This document shows positions 1 through 5,517 of a DNA stretch of 10,207 nt, piece by piece. Position 1 is the stretch's first letter, and each line of letters starts with the position of its first letter. Both the position numbers and the translations under genes were made by a program. This DNA is from Lachnospiraceae bacterium. GTDB taxonomy: Bacteria; Bacillota; Clostridia; Lachnospirales; Lachnospiraceae. The stretch covers positions 1 to 10,207 of the forward strand of contig JAFUXY010000443.1 of the NCBI GenBank assembly GCA_017477005.1, written 5' to 3'. The notes beneath the pieces were generated by a model that did not search any database, was not told the origin of the DNA, and was given only the letters and a program-made list of their open reading frames with translations.

Positions 1-628
1 GGCGAAGGCCGCCGCTGCGGCGCTAAAAGAACGAAACAAAGACGAGGCCAAGGAGACAGGGGGGAAGGCGCTTGGTGAAGCAGAAATTCTCTCGGCCATC
101 GAGGATCTGTTGGGGCAGCCCTTTGGTTCTCTTTCCGGGGACCTGCAGGCCGCGGTGATCGCAGCTTTGAACGAATACGGTATCCGCCACGAGGACGAAG
201 GCGTGCTTTCGCTTGCAAGGAGGCTTTTGGAACAGACGATGGACGAACGCAATCCGCTTGCATACCGCCAATTTTCGGGCGTACCCTTTGAATGTGTCTC
301 TTTTGGCGCCGTTGACCGGTCGAGAACCTACACCAATTACCGGCTAGTGGAGGAAAAGTCGGACGGAACGCAGGTGCTTTCCTCGATGCGAGGCAAAAAG
401 AGCTATACCTTCAAGCCGAAAAAGCTGGCCGGAAGACAGTCTGACAGTTATATACGCGGCTCAAAGACCGAAGTCTACGCCTATATTGACGAGGCAGTTT
501 CGCTCAAAAAAATAAAATGCCGCGCGGAATACATTTCGGAAACGGATTATGCGCTTTTGGTGACAAAAAGCATGGAGCCTGTCATCCGAAAAACAGTGAA
601 TCAGCTTGAAGAGATGGCAGGATATTGA
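1..628 (+). CDS. Uncharacterised CIS-cluster protein, 5'-truncated
   Basis: The frame is open from base 2 to the TGA at 626-628, so this is the last ~208 residues of a gene that begins upstream. I do not recognise the family. The visible N-terminal stretch is rich in Ala, Lys and Glu (bases 2-70) and looks like a helical linker. A helical segment follows (GDLQAAVIAALNEYGI), then a more mixed region with many Tyr, Arg and Ser residues, and a C-terminus that may be alpha/beta (SETDYALLVTKSMEPVIRK). There is no signal peptide, membrane segment or recognisable catalytic motif in the visible part. It ends 15 bases before the Pvc16-like gene, so it is almost certainly co-transcribed with the CIS genes and may be an accessory or assembly factor. 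A TTG at 110 could act as a start but has no good RBS, and the frame is clearly open upstream of it. The coding call is firm; the function is unknown. Confidence 0.8.
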   Translation, partial: AKAAAAALKERNKDEAKETGGKALGEAEILSAIEDLLGQPFGSLSGDLQAAVIAALNEYGIRHEDEGVLSLARRLLEQTMDERNPLAYRQFSGVPFECVSFGAVDRSRTYTNYRLVEEKSDGTQVLSSMRGKKSYTFKPKKLAGRQSDSYIRGSKTEVYAYIDEAVSLKKIKCRAEYISETDYALLVTKSMEPVIRKTVNQLEEMAGY

Positions 629-643
629 AGGAGAATAAGCACT

Positions 644-1243
644 ATGGCAGATTATACCATCATTTCCGATGTGAGCAATCATATCCTTTCGCTGCTTCGC
701 GAGAGGATGTGCCCGGAGCCGATACCTTCACCCAACAACATTGAGGTATCGTCTCCCGCCTCTCAGGACGTGGACTACATTCTTGGCTTGTATCTGTATG
801 ACATCAAGGAAGAGGACACGGTTGCGCCGCCTGTGAGGGTACTTCGTGGAAAGGCGCAGATGGCACCGCCGCCTAAACCATATAGCCTGTACTATATGGT
901 GTTTATAAATTCCGGTGGACAGGCTGGATTGAAGGATCAGGACTTCCAGAAGATAATCGGGAAAGTGGCCCAGATTGTAGCGGACAACAGTTCTGTCCTA
1001 CCCAATCAGCTTCAAAACTGGCTGGATACGCAGGAACCGCCCATCGTCTTTTCACAGGCGAAGATGGGGTTGGAGGAAAAGGTACGAGTGTGGAGCGCGA
1101 TCAACAAGCCCTATCAGATATCGCTCTTTTACAAGGTGGCGCCCGTATTCGTATCCAGCGAGGTTTTGATCGACACACCTCGCGTCACAGACGCGCGTTT
1201 CAGTGTCGAGATCGCCGGAGAGAGACAGGAAGAGGAGGAATAA
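644..1243 (+). CDS. Pvc16/Afp16-like tail terminator (DUF4255)
   Basis: This 199-residue protein matches the DUF4255/Pvc16 N-terminal domain family. Those proteins cap the distal end of the sheath-tube in Afp/PVC-type particles and stop polymerisation. Family-like features are the start MADYTIISDVSNHILSLL, a VDYILGLYLYDIKE beta-strand region (residues 43-56), YSLYYMVFINSGG (80-92), a helix near 98-113, and the hallmark-like segment RVWSAINKPYQISLFYKVAP (148-167) followed by VFVSSEVLID. The length is close to the family's usual ~200 residues. The ATG at 644 is preceded by AAGGAG at 628-633, which overlaps the stop of the upstream gene, so translation may be coupled. The C-terminus is acidic (RQEEEE). 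In Afp/PVC this gene lies at the far end of the cluster, whereas here it precedes the sheath. Family assignment is from remembered pattern; the capping role is inferred from the family. Confidence 0.88.
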   Translation: MADYTIISDVSNHILSLLRERMCPEPIPSPNNIEVSSPASQDVDYILGLYLYDIKEEDTVAPPVRVLRGKAQMAPPPKPYSLYYMVFINSGGQAGLKDQDFQKIIGKVAQIVADNSSVLPNQLQNWLDTQEPPIVFSQAKMGLEEKVRVWSAINKPYQISLFYKVAPVFVSSEVLIDTPRVTDARFSVEIAGERQEEEE

Positions 1244-1244
1244 C

Positions 1245-1328
1245 ATGCGATTTCTCCAAACAACCGGAAAGGAGGCAGGGAAAGTCGATTGGAAGAAAAT
1301 GTCATCCACAGCAGATTGGATCTGTTGA
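1245..1328 (+). CDS. Possible 27-residue ORF with strong RBS
   Basis: An ATG at 1245 lies one base after the TAA of the Pvc16-like gene. It follows an AGGAGG at about 1232-1238, the best ribosome binding site in this part of the window. The frame runs 27 codons (MRFLQTTGKEAGKVDWKK, then nine more) to TGA at 1326-1328 and overlaps the next gene in another frame. It resembles no family I know. It could be a leader peptide that couples translation into the next gene, or the true N-terminus of that gene cut off by a one-base deletion (real or sequencing). It could also be chance, since the AGGAGG codes for Glu residues of the gene above. Low confidence that a stable product exists. Confidence 0.3.
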   Translation: MRFLQTTGKEAGKVDWKKMSSTADWIC

Positions 1329-2035
1329 TCCGATTGCAGGATACGACGACAGGTATGTCGGAAAGTGAAAGAAACGCGAAATTCTTTTACAACGGAGAGC
1401 AGATCCGACCCATTTACCGGTCCGGAGGCAACTATATTCTCGTAAACCATGGCAGAGTAAACGGTCTCATGCGCGCAGAGGTTTATGGATTCGAGCCGCT
1501 GGAGGTGGAGGTGGACTACGAGAAGCTCGACGAAAACATGCCCGCTGTAGATTTGTTCCTGATACCGTCAGAGAACGAATTTGCGAGGGAAAAAGATTTG
1601 TTGACTTTATCCGGCCGCTTGGAGGGACTGTCTTTCGTAGAAGCCATCAATCTAAGCAGGCCATTGTCCAGTACAAGGGAATACGACCCAAAGCGAAAGA
1701 TTTTGACCATTTATATGCCAAACCGGCGTATGAATATGGTTCACACCTGGTATGGTATTGTGAGGCAGGGAAAGGCAGAGTTTGAAAAGATACGCATCCT
1801 TCGGGAGCTATCCAATCGAAAAGTGCTTTTGGACGAGCCGCTTTCACAGGAGTTTGTTCCCAATGCGCCGATCTGCCGGATTATTTTCGGTATCGTGTAC
1901 CCAGACGGGCGCTATCTGCTTCGGGTACAAAACGACGGAAGAAACCTAAAGCATCTGGTGAGGTACCAGGTAGGGGATGAAGTTCGATGCAAACTGGTCG
2001 ATTTCCACCAACTGGAGGGAGCCTGGCTGGATTAG
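1289..2035 (+). CDS. Uncharacterised CIS protein, possible beta-sandwich N-terminus
   Basis: This is a 248-residue soluble protein with no signal peptide or membrane segment, and I do not recognise a named family. Residues ~5-75 (HSRLDLLIRLQDTTTGM, then GGNYILVNHG and LMRAEVYGFEPLEVEVDY) follow the pattern of a transthyretin/carboxypeptidase-regulatory-like beta-sandwich: a substitution of a gene product into 'a ligand with a D-x-T-T-G turn, then a GxYxL strand'. The rest is rich in beta-strand-like segments (KILTIYMP, RKVLLDEPL, CRIIFGIVYPDGRYLLRV). The start is uncertain. The TTG at 1289 is the first plausible start in frame, with AAAGGAGG at 1268-1275, a rather long 13-base spacing. The ATG with the better RBS (1245) is in a different frame. 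It lies between the terminator and the spike-tip gene, so a structural or decoration role is possible, but this is inference only. Confidence 0.75.
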   Translation: MEENVIHSRLDLLIRLQDTTTGMSESERNAKFFYNGEQIRPIYRSGGNYILVNHGRVNGLMRAEVYGFEPLEVEVDYEKLDENMPAVDLFLIPSENEFAREKDLLTLSGRLEGLSFVEAINLSRPLSSTREYDPKRKILTIYMPNRRMNMVHTWYGIVRQGKAEFEKIRILRELSNRKVLLDEPLSQEFVPNAPICRIIFGIVYPDGRYLLRVQNDGRNLKHLVRYQVGDEVRCKLVDFHQLEGAWLD

Positions 2036-2075
2036 GGGGCGGCAGAAGCGTACCCCAAACAGAAGGGAGAAGAGG

Positions 2076-2462
2076 ATGAGTTTGTTTGTGACAAGCGGCG
2101 CGTCTTTGGTGTGTACCTTTGGTACAACGCCTGCTACGCTGGTGGCGACAAATGCGGTGAGCGTGCAAGTGGGCGGAAAGCCCGTTGCCAATATTGCCGA
2201 TGCGGCGGGAGGCAGCAATATACCGACTTTTGGTATGTGTACCTCGCTGGCGAATCCGACGGTAGCCGCAGCCACGGCCGCAGCGCTCGGCGTTTTGACA
2301 CCTCAGCCCTGCGTGCCGCAGACAGGCGCGTGGATTCCCACAAATCCAACCGTTTTGGCAGCCGGAAAACCCTGCTTGACGCAGGATTGTTCCTGTATGT
2401 GTATGTACGCAGGCTCCATTTCGGTATTAAATCCCGGACAAATGATGGTAGGAAGCAAGTAG
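2076..2462 (+). CDS. PAAR-like spike-tip protein (DUF4280)
   Basis: This 128-residue protein matches the DUF4280 PAAR-like family, which is thought to cap and sharpen the central spike of CIS particles. Visible family traits are SGASLVCTFGT near the N-terminus, the VGGKPVANIAD strand pair, FGMCTSLANPTVAAATAAAL (residues 52-71), TPQPCVP and AGKPCLT turns, and a C-terminal SVLNPGQ. Seven cysteines (13, 55, 79, 100, 105, 107, 109) include a tight C-terminal cluster that could bind a metal or form disulfides. The ATG at 2076 was chosen because GGGAG lies 6-10 bases upstream and the family motif begins right after it. The frame also extends back to an ATG at 1977, but that part would overlap the previous gene and reads as non-family Arg/Trp-rich sequence. 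The next gene, the sheath, starts 24 bases later. Confidence 0.87.
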   Translation: MSLFVTSGASLVCTFGTTPATLVATNAVSVQVGGKPVANIADAAGGSNIPTFGMCTSLANPTVAAATAAALGVLTPQPCVPQTGAWIPTNPTVLAAGKPCLTQDCSCMCMYAGSISVLNPGQMMVGSK

Positions 2463-2486
2463 AGAACACACGAAAGGAGTGAAAAT

Positions 2487-4259
2487 ATGCCAGCTTATTT
2501 TAGCCCCGGTGTATATGTAGAAGAAATTGATAACGCGCCCCGCAGCGTTGAGGGAGTGGGGACAAGCACGGCAGGCTTTATCGGTCTTGCGGAAAAAGGT
2601 CCCGCAGGCGGAGCGCCGGCGCTTGTGACGAATTTTAAGAGCTTTTTGCGGCAGTTCGGAGGATTTTTATCCGAATACACCCATGGCGAGTATCGCTATC
2701 TGGCGAACAGCGTGGAGCAGTTTTTCAGCAATGGCGGAAACCGCTGCTATGTGGCGCGCGTGATTCCGGAGGATGCCCTGTCTGCCAAAAAGACCATGGG
2801 GATTCTTTCGGTTGAGGCGGCCAATGAAGGGAAATGGGGCAACCGCATTCAGCTTTCCTTCAAATCCGTGACGAAGCGAAAGATGCAGCTTGTGAAGAAA
2901 GACAGCGAGACGGCCTACCGTGCGAAAGCGATCGACGGCTTCCGGGAGGGAGACGTCGTCGAGTTCGATGGCGAGTACAACCGTATCGCCATGATCTACG
3001 ATGATCAGATTACCTTTGAAAAGAAGTTCCGCACCAATCCGGTGGATGAGGCGTTGATTCCCAAAAAGGTGGTGCGTCTTGTGACGTTTGACCTGCAGAT
3101 CCGCTACAACGAGCAGATTGAAAACTACTTCGATCTCACCTTAAACGCCAATTCACCCAGCTTCATCGCAAGCAAGCTAGCGGCTAGCAGCCTTGTGAAA
3201 GTGGAGGTAGGCGCAGCGGAGGACAAGGTAGCCGAACCGGCGAAGAAGGGCGAGGAACTGGAGCCGATCATCGCCAATCCGGTAGCGTCGATTTTGGGCA
3301 GCAATGTGACAGAGGGCGTATTCACCTTGGAGGGCGGCAGCGACGGCAGCATTTCCACCGTGAATGCGGGTACCTTCATTGGGACTGAAAACGGTCCAAA
3401 GGGACGCACCGGCATCCAGGCCTTTTTGGAGAACGACATCGTCAATCTCATGGCGGTGCCGGGGGTTACGATTCCGGAGGTAAATGCCGCTTTGGTGGCG
3501 CACTGCGAGAATTTGAGAAGCCGTTTCGCCGTGATCGATATGCCCCGGGATATGACAAAGGTGGAGGATCTGATCGAATATCGAAACATCATTTCCAGTA
3601 CCTATGCGGCGATGTACCATCCGTGGATACAGGTCTTTGACCGTAGCTCCGGACGCGCGGACTTTGTACCGCCTTCGGGCGCCGTGCTTGGCGTCTATGC
3701 CAGAACTGACCAGACCAGAGGCGTGCACAAGGCGCCGGCCAACGAGACTGTATTCTGCTCGGGACTTTCGGTCAATTATACCAGAGACGAGCAGGATCTG
3801 TTGAATCCGGAGGGCATCAACCTGATCCGCACGATTCCGGGAGAGGGCATCCGCGTGTGGGGCGCGCGTACTGCTTCGAGCAATACGTCCTTCCGTTATG
3901 TCAACGTGCGCCGTCTGTTCATCTATGTGATGGAGAGCATCAAGGCCAGCACCAACTGGGTAGTATTTGAGCCGAACGACAATACGCTGTGGCAGAGGGT
4001 GTCCCTGACCATTTCCGCCTTTTTGGAGGGCATGTGGAGAACCGGCATGCTTTCGGGCGCATCCCCCAGTGAGGCGTTCTTCGTGGAGATCGGTCCCGGC
4101 GTGACCATGACCATGGACGATATCCGAGCTGGTCGGTTGATCTGCAATATCGGTATCGCGCCGAGCCGTCCGGCTGAGTTTGTCATCTTCCGGCTGACGC
4201 AGCACACATCGGATGGCGCCGGTGGTGAAGGCAGCAGCGCTGAGACGGAAGAGGTATAA
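2487..4259 (+). CDS. Contractile tail sheath protein
   Basis: This 590-residue protein is a phage-tail-sheath family member. It forms the outer cylinder whose contraction drives the inner tube through the target envelope. The N-terminus has the classic sheath opening (SPGVYVEEIDNAPRSVEGV, then TSTAGFIGLAEKGP). The conserved C-terminal domain spans about residues 445-575, with IRVWGARTAS, YVNVRRLFIYVMESI, NWVVFEPNDNTLWQRV, FLEGMWRTGMLSGASP and GRLICNIGIAPSRPAEFVIF. Those strands make the interlocking 'handshake' between subunits. Residues ~120-290 look like the variable surface insertion, including an Ala/Lys/Glu-rich loop at 241-262. The end is acidic and Gly/Ser-rich (GGEGSSAETEEV). AAAGGAG at 2473-2479 precedes the ATG. 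It is longer than Afp/PVC sheaths of ~350-450 residues, mainly because of the insertion. Only one sheath gene is visible here, whereas Afp has three. Confidence 0.97.
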   Translation: MPAYFSPGVYVEEIDNAPRSVEGVGTSTAGFIGLAEKGPAGGAPALVTNFKSFLRQFGGFLSEYTHGEYRYLANSVEQFFSNGGNRCYVARVIPEDALSAKKTMGILSVEAANEGKWGNRIQLSFKSVTKRKMQLVKKDSETAYRAKAIDGFREGDVVEFDGEYNRIAMIYDDQITFEKKFRTNPVDEALIPKKVVRLVTFDLQIRYNEQIENYFDLTLNANSPSFIASKLAASSLVKVEVGAAEDKVAEPAKKGEELEPIIANPVASILGSNVTEGVFTLEGGSDGSISTVNAGTFIGTENGPKGRTGIQAFLENDIVNLMAVPGVTIPEVNAALVAHCENLRSRFAVIDMPRDMTKVEDLIEYRNIISSTYAAMYHPWIQVFDRSSGRADFVPPSGAVLGVYARTDQTRGVHKAPANETVFCSGLSVNYTRDEQDLLNPEGINLIRTIPGEGIRVWGARTASSNTSFRYVNVRRLFIYVMESIKASTNWVVFEPNDNTLWQRVSLTISAFLEGMWRTGMLSGASPSEAFFVEIGPGVTMTMDDIRAGRLICNIGIAPSRPAEFVIFRLTQHTSDGAGGEGSSAETEEV

Positions 4260-4305
4260 CCGCATATTTTCGTAGATTTTTTGAGGATGAGAAAGGAGCA
4301 AATAA

Positions 4306-4809
4306 ATGGCAAATGCAGGGCCTTATGATAACGGAAGCGGTATGGCTTATCCGTTGACAAAGATGAATTTCAAGGTAAGCGTCAACCAGATTGATGGCGC
4401 CGCTGCCTTCAACCAGGTGACAGGTCTCGACGCGCAGGTGGATGTGATTGAGTTTCGCCAGGGCAATGCGGCTTCGCTGGCGCCGGTCAAACTGCCGGGA
4501 CTGGTCAAGCATGGCAATGTGACGCTGCGTTTCGGCTATACGCTGGACAGCCAGTTCAAGACGTGGATTCAGGAGTGCGTATCGGAGCGCCGTGGTCAGA
4601 TGCCCAGAAATGACGTGCAGATTGAGCTGGTGGACATCAACGGCGGCGCGCCGCAGACGGTGTCTACCGTGGTCACAGGAACCAGAGTCTGGCTGCTGAC
4701 CAACGCTTGGGTCACGCACTACACCGGGCCGGAGTTGGATGCCTCCAACTCGGATGTGGCGATCGAGTCGGTGGAGTTGGCCTTTGAGGAAATGGTCATA
4801 CCGAATTAA
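4306..4809 (+). CDS. Inner tube protein (T4 gp19/Hcp-like)
   Basis: This 167-residue protein belongs to the phage tail tube family that stacks as hexameric rings inside the sheath. Typical features are MNFKVSVNQIDGAAAFNQVTGLDAQ near the N-terminus (a beta-strand then the 'V-x-G-L' turn), a central segment with LPGLVKHGNVTLRFGYTLDS (residues ~63-82), a helix around WIQECVSER, and the closing strands VESVELAFEEMVI-like at the end. The length is normal for the family (~145-170). AAAGGAG at 4292-4298 lies 7 bases before the ATG. It follows the sheath by 46 bases, the conserved sheath-tube order. The gene is followed by a long hairpin (4810-4860), which may help keep this highly needed product in excess over the assembly proteins downstream. 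Confidence 0.95.
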   Translation: MANAGPYDNGSGMAYPLTKMNFKVSVNQIDGAAAFNQVTGLDAQVDVIEFRQGNAASLAPVKLPGLVKHGNVTLRFGYTLDSQFKTWIQECVSERRGQMPRNDVQIELVDINGGAPQTVSTVVTGTRVWLLTNAWVTHYTGPELDASNSDVAIESVELAFEEMVIPN

Positions 4810-4860
4810 AGGAATATTGGTTCCTCGCCTCCCGTTGGGGGGCGAGAAACCCACATTCCT
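4810..4860 (+). promoter_or_regulatory. Long imperfect hairpin after tube gene
   Basis: An inverted repeat fills the first half of the tube-chaperone gap. The inner stem is ten pairs (4824-4833 with 4837-4846, one G-T wobble) around a three-base loop. After one mismatch come four pairs (4819-4822 with 4848-4851), then a small 3x3 internal loop, then six pairs (4810-4815 with 4855-4860). No T-run follows, so this is not a standard intrinsic terminator. It starts directly at the last base of the tube stop codon. Possible roles are a 3' stabiliser or processing point that raises sheath/tube mRNA over downstream genes, or partial attenuation. The structure is read directly from the sequence; the function is inferred. 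Confidence 0.65.
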
Positions 4861-4880
4861 ATTGGGGGCGGGAAGCCCAA
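4835..4880 (+). repeat. Imperfect G-rich direct repeat
   Basis: The segment TTGGGGGGCGAGAAACCCA (4835-4853) recurs as TTGGGGGCGGGAAGCCCA (4862-4879). The second copy differs by one missing G and two A-to-G changes. Both copies are preceded by TTCCT (at 4821-4825 and 4856-4860). The first copy forms the 3' arm of the hairpin; the second lies beyond it and could compete for pairing with the 5' arm. No function is known. Confidence 0.5.
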
Positions 4881-4919
4881 AAGAGTCCGGAAAGACGACG
4901 TGCATAGAGGAGGAGACAG

Positions 4920-5282
4920 ATGCAGACGGAATTTGAGTTTACATTGCCAAAGGGGTATATCGACATCGATGGGATTGTGCACAGACAGGGGAAGATGCGC
5001 CTCGCGACGGCTGGCGACGAGATGCGGGCGCAGCGGGATCCGAGAGTGCTGTCGAACCCCACCTACCTCACAATCGTTTTGTTGTCGGAGGTGATCACCG
5101 AGATCGAAGGGGTGAATATTATCGCTCCGGCTACGATCGAAAAGCTGTTCACCGCTGACTTGGCTTTTTTGCAGGATATGTATCAGAGGATCAACGATAT
5201 TGAGCCTCCGATGATGCATGTGGTCTGTCCGGATTGTGGCAAGGAGCACGATGTGCCTATAAATTTTACAAGAGAGGGATAA
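4920..5282 (+). CDS. Tail assembly chaperone-like protein (upstream, G-like frame)
   Basis: This small, 120-residue protein fits the position and pattern of a CIS/phage tail assembly protein. Residues 1-95 carry FEFTLPKGYIDIDGIVHRQG, MRLATAGDEM, DPRVLSNPTYLTIVLLSEVI and FTADLAFLQDMYQRIND, a helical pattern I associate with the tail assembly protein encoded after the tube in eCIS and Mu/P2-like tails. The C-terminus has CPDCGKEH (Cys103, Cys106, His110), a zinc-knuckle-like half-site. AGGAGG at 4908-4913 lies 6 bases before the ATG. In tailed phages such proteins bind the tape measure before tube assembly and exist as a short form plus a frameshifted longer form. Here a slippery heptamer near the 3' end (5261-5267) would allow the same, joining residues 1-116 to the next frame for a 191-residue product. 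Assignment to the chaperone class is partly from context. Confidence 0.8.
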   Translation: MQTEFEFTLPKGYIDIDGIVHRQGKMRLATAGDEMRAQRDPRVLSNPTYLTIVLLSEVITEIEGVNIIAPATIEKLFTADLAFLQDMYQRINDIEPPMMHVVCPDCGKEHDVPINFTREG

Positions 5283-5494
5283 CGCTCTATCCACAGGATG
5301 AGCTGTTTCGGGAGATGGCGTTTATTTCTTATTATTTCCACTGGCCGCAGGCGGAGGTTCTTTCGCTCGATCACCAGACCAGACGGCGCTGGTGCCGGGA
5401 AATATCCACCATCAACCAAAACCTGAATCCCTCGGACACCGGAAGAGAGAAAAGTATTTTAGAAATGAAGCCTTCGAGTATCCGAATGTTTTAG
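5234..5494 (+). CDS. DUF6760-like frame, probably expressed by -1 frameshift
   Basis: The frame is open from TTG 5234 to TAG 5492-5494. Its first ~15 codons overlap the upstream gene and look non-functional. The family-like part starts around LYPQDELFREMAFISYYFHW, followed by EVLSLDHQTRRRWCREI and STINQNLN, and resembles the short DUF6760 family found in eCIS clusters next to the tube genes. No good start codon with an RBS exists in this frame: the only codons near the family start are ATA (5279) and ACG, and the AAGGAG at 5241-5246 points to an ATG in a third frame that stops after three codons. The simplest reading is that this segment is made as the C-terminal 75 residues of a fusion with the upstream protein, like the T domain of phage lambda gpGT. 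The last ~20 residues look poorly conserved. Function is inferred as tape-measure chaperoning. Confidence 0.7.
   Translation: MWQGARCAYKFYKRGITLYPQDELFREMAFISYYFHWPQAEVLSLDHQTRRRWCREISTINQNLNPSDTGREKSILEMKPSSIRMF
5241..5292 (+). promoter_or_regulatory. Candidate programmed -1 frameshift signal
   Basis: The heptamer A AAT TTT at 5261-5267 fits the X-XXY-YYZ rule in the frame of the upstream gene: codons Asn115 (5262) and Phe116 (5265) can re-pair as AAA and TTT. The -1 frame then reads tac aag aga ggg and continues to the DUF6760-like segment without a stop. Two possible stimulators flank it. A Shine-Dalgarno-like AAGGAG at 5241-5246 ends 14 bases upstream. A five-pair stem (GGATA 5277-5281 with TATCC 5288-5292, six-base loop) starts 9 bases downstream, although it is weak. 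The 0-frame stop is at 5280-5282, 13 codons' worth of overlap with the other frame. Position between tube and ruler genes matches the conserved G/GT frameshift of long-tailed phages. Confidence 0.7.
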
Positions 5495-5517
5495 GAAACA
5501 CGAATTAGGTACGCGCT

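Noticed and set aside
2036..2056. GGGG/CCCC inverted repeat in the gap before the PAAR-like gene
   Set aside because: Only four pairs with a 13-base loop; easily due to chance.
1977..2075. Longer start (ATG 1977) for the PAAR-like protein
   Set aside because: The added 33 residues overlap the previous gene, have no family similarity and no RBS, while ATG 2076 has a good RBS and begins the family pattern.
3177..4301. Long open frame of 374 codons on the minus strand opposite the sheath gene
   Set aside because: It lies wholly antisense to a clear sheath gene, is rich in His/Arg/Ala as expected from the complement of such codons, and resembles no family.
4824..4846. Intrinsic terminator between tube and chaperone genes
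   Set aside because: The stem is strong and GC-rich but is followed by AAACCCACATT with no T-run, and the operon clearly continues, so full termination is unlikely.
4835..4875. G-quadruplex in the G-rich gap
   Set aside because: Only three clear G-runs of three or more are close together, and the first is better explained by the hairpin stem.
5241..5262. AAGGAG plus ATG 5251 as a start for the DUF6760-like frame
   Set aside because: That ATG is in a third frame and stops after three codons; it cannot start the DUF6760-like frame. The AAGGAG is better explained as chance or as a frameshift stimulator.
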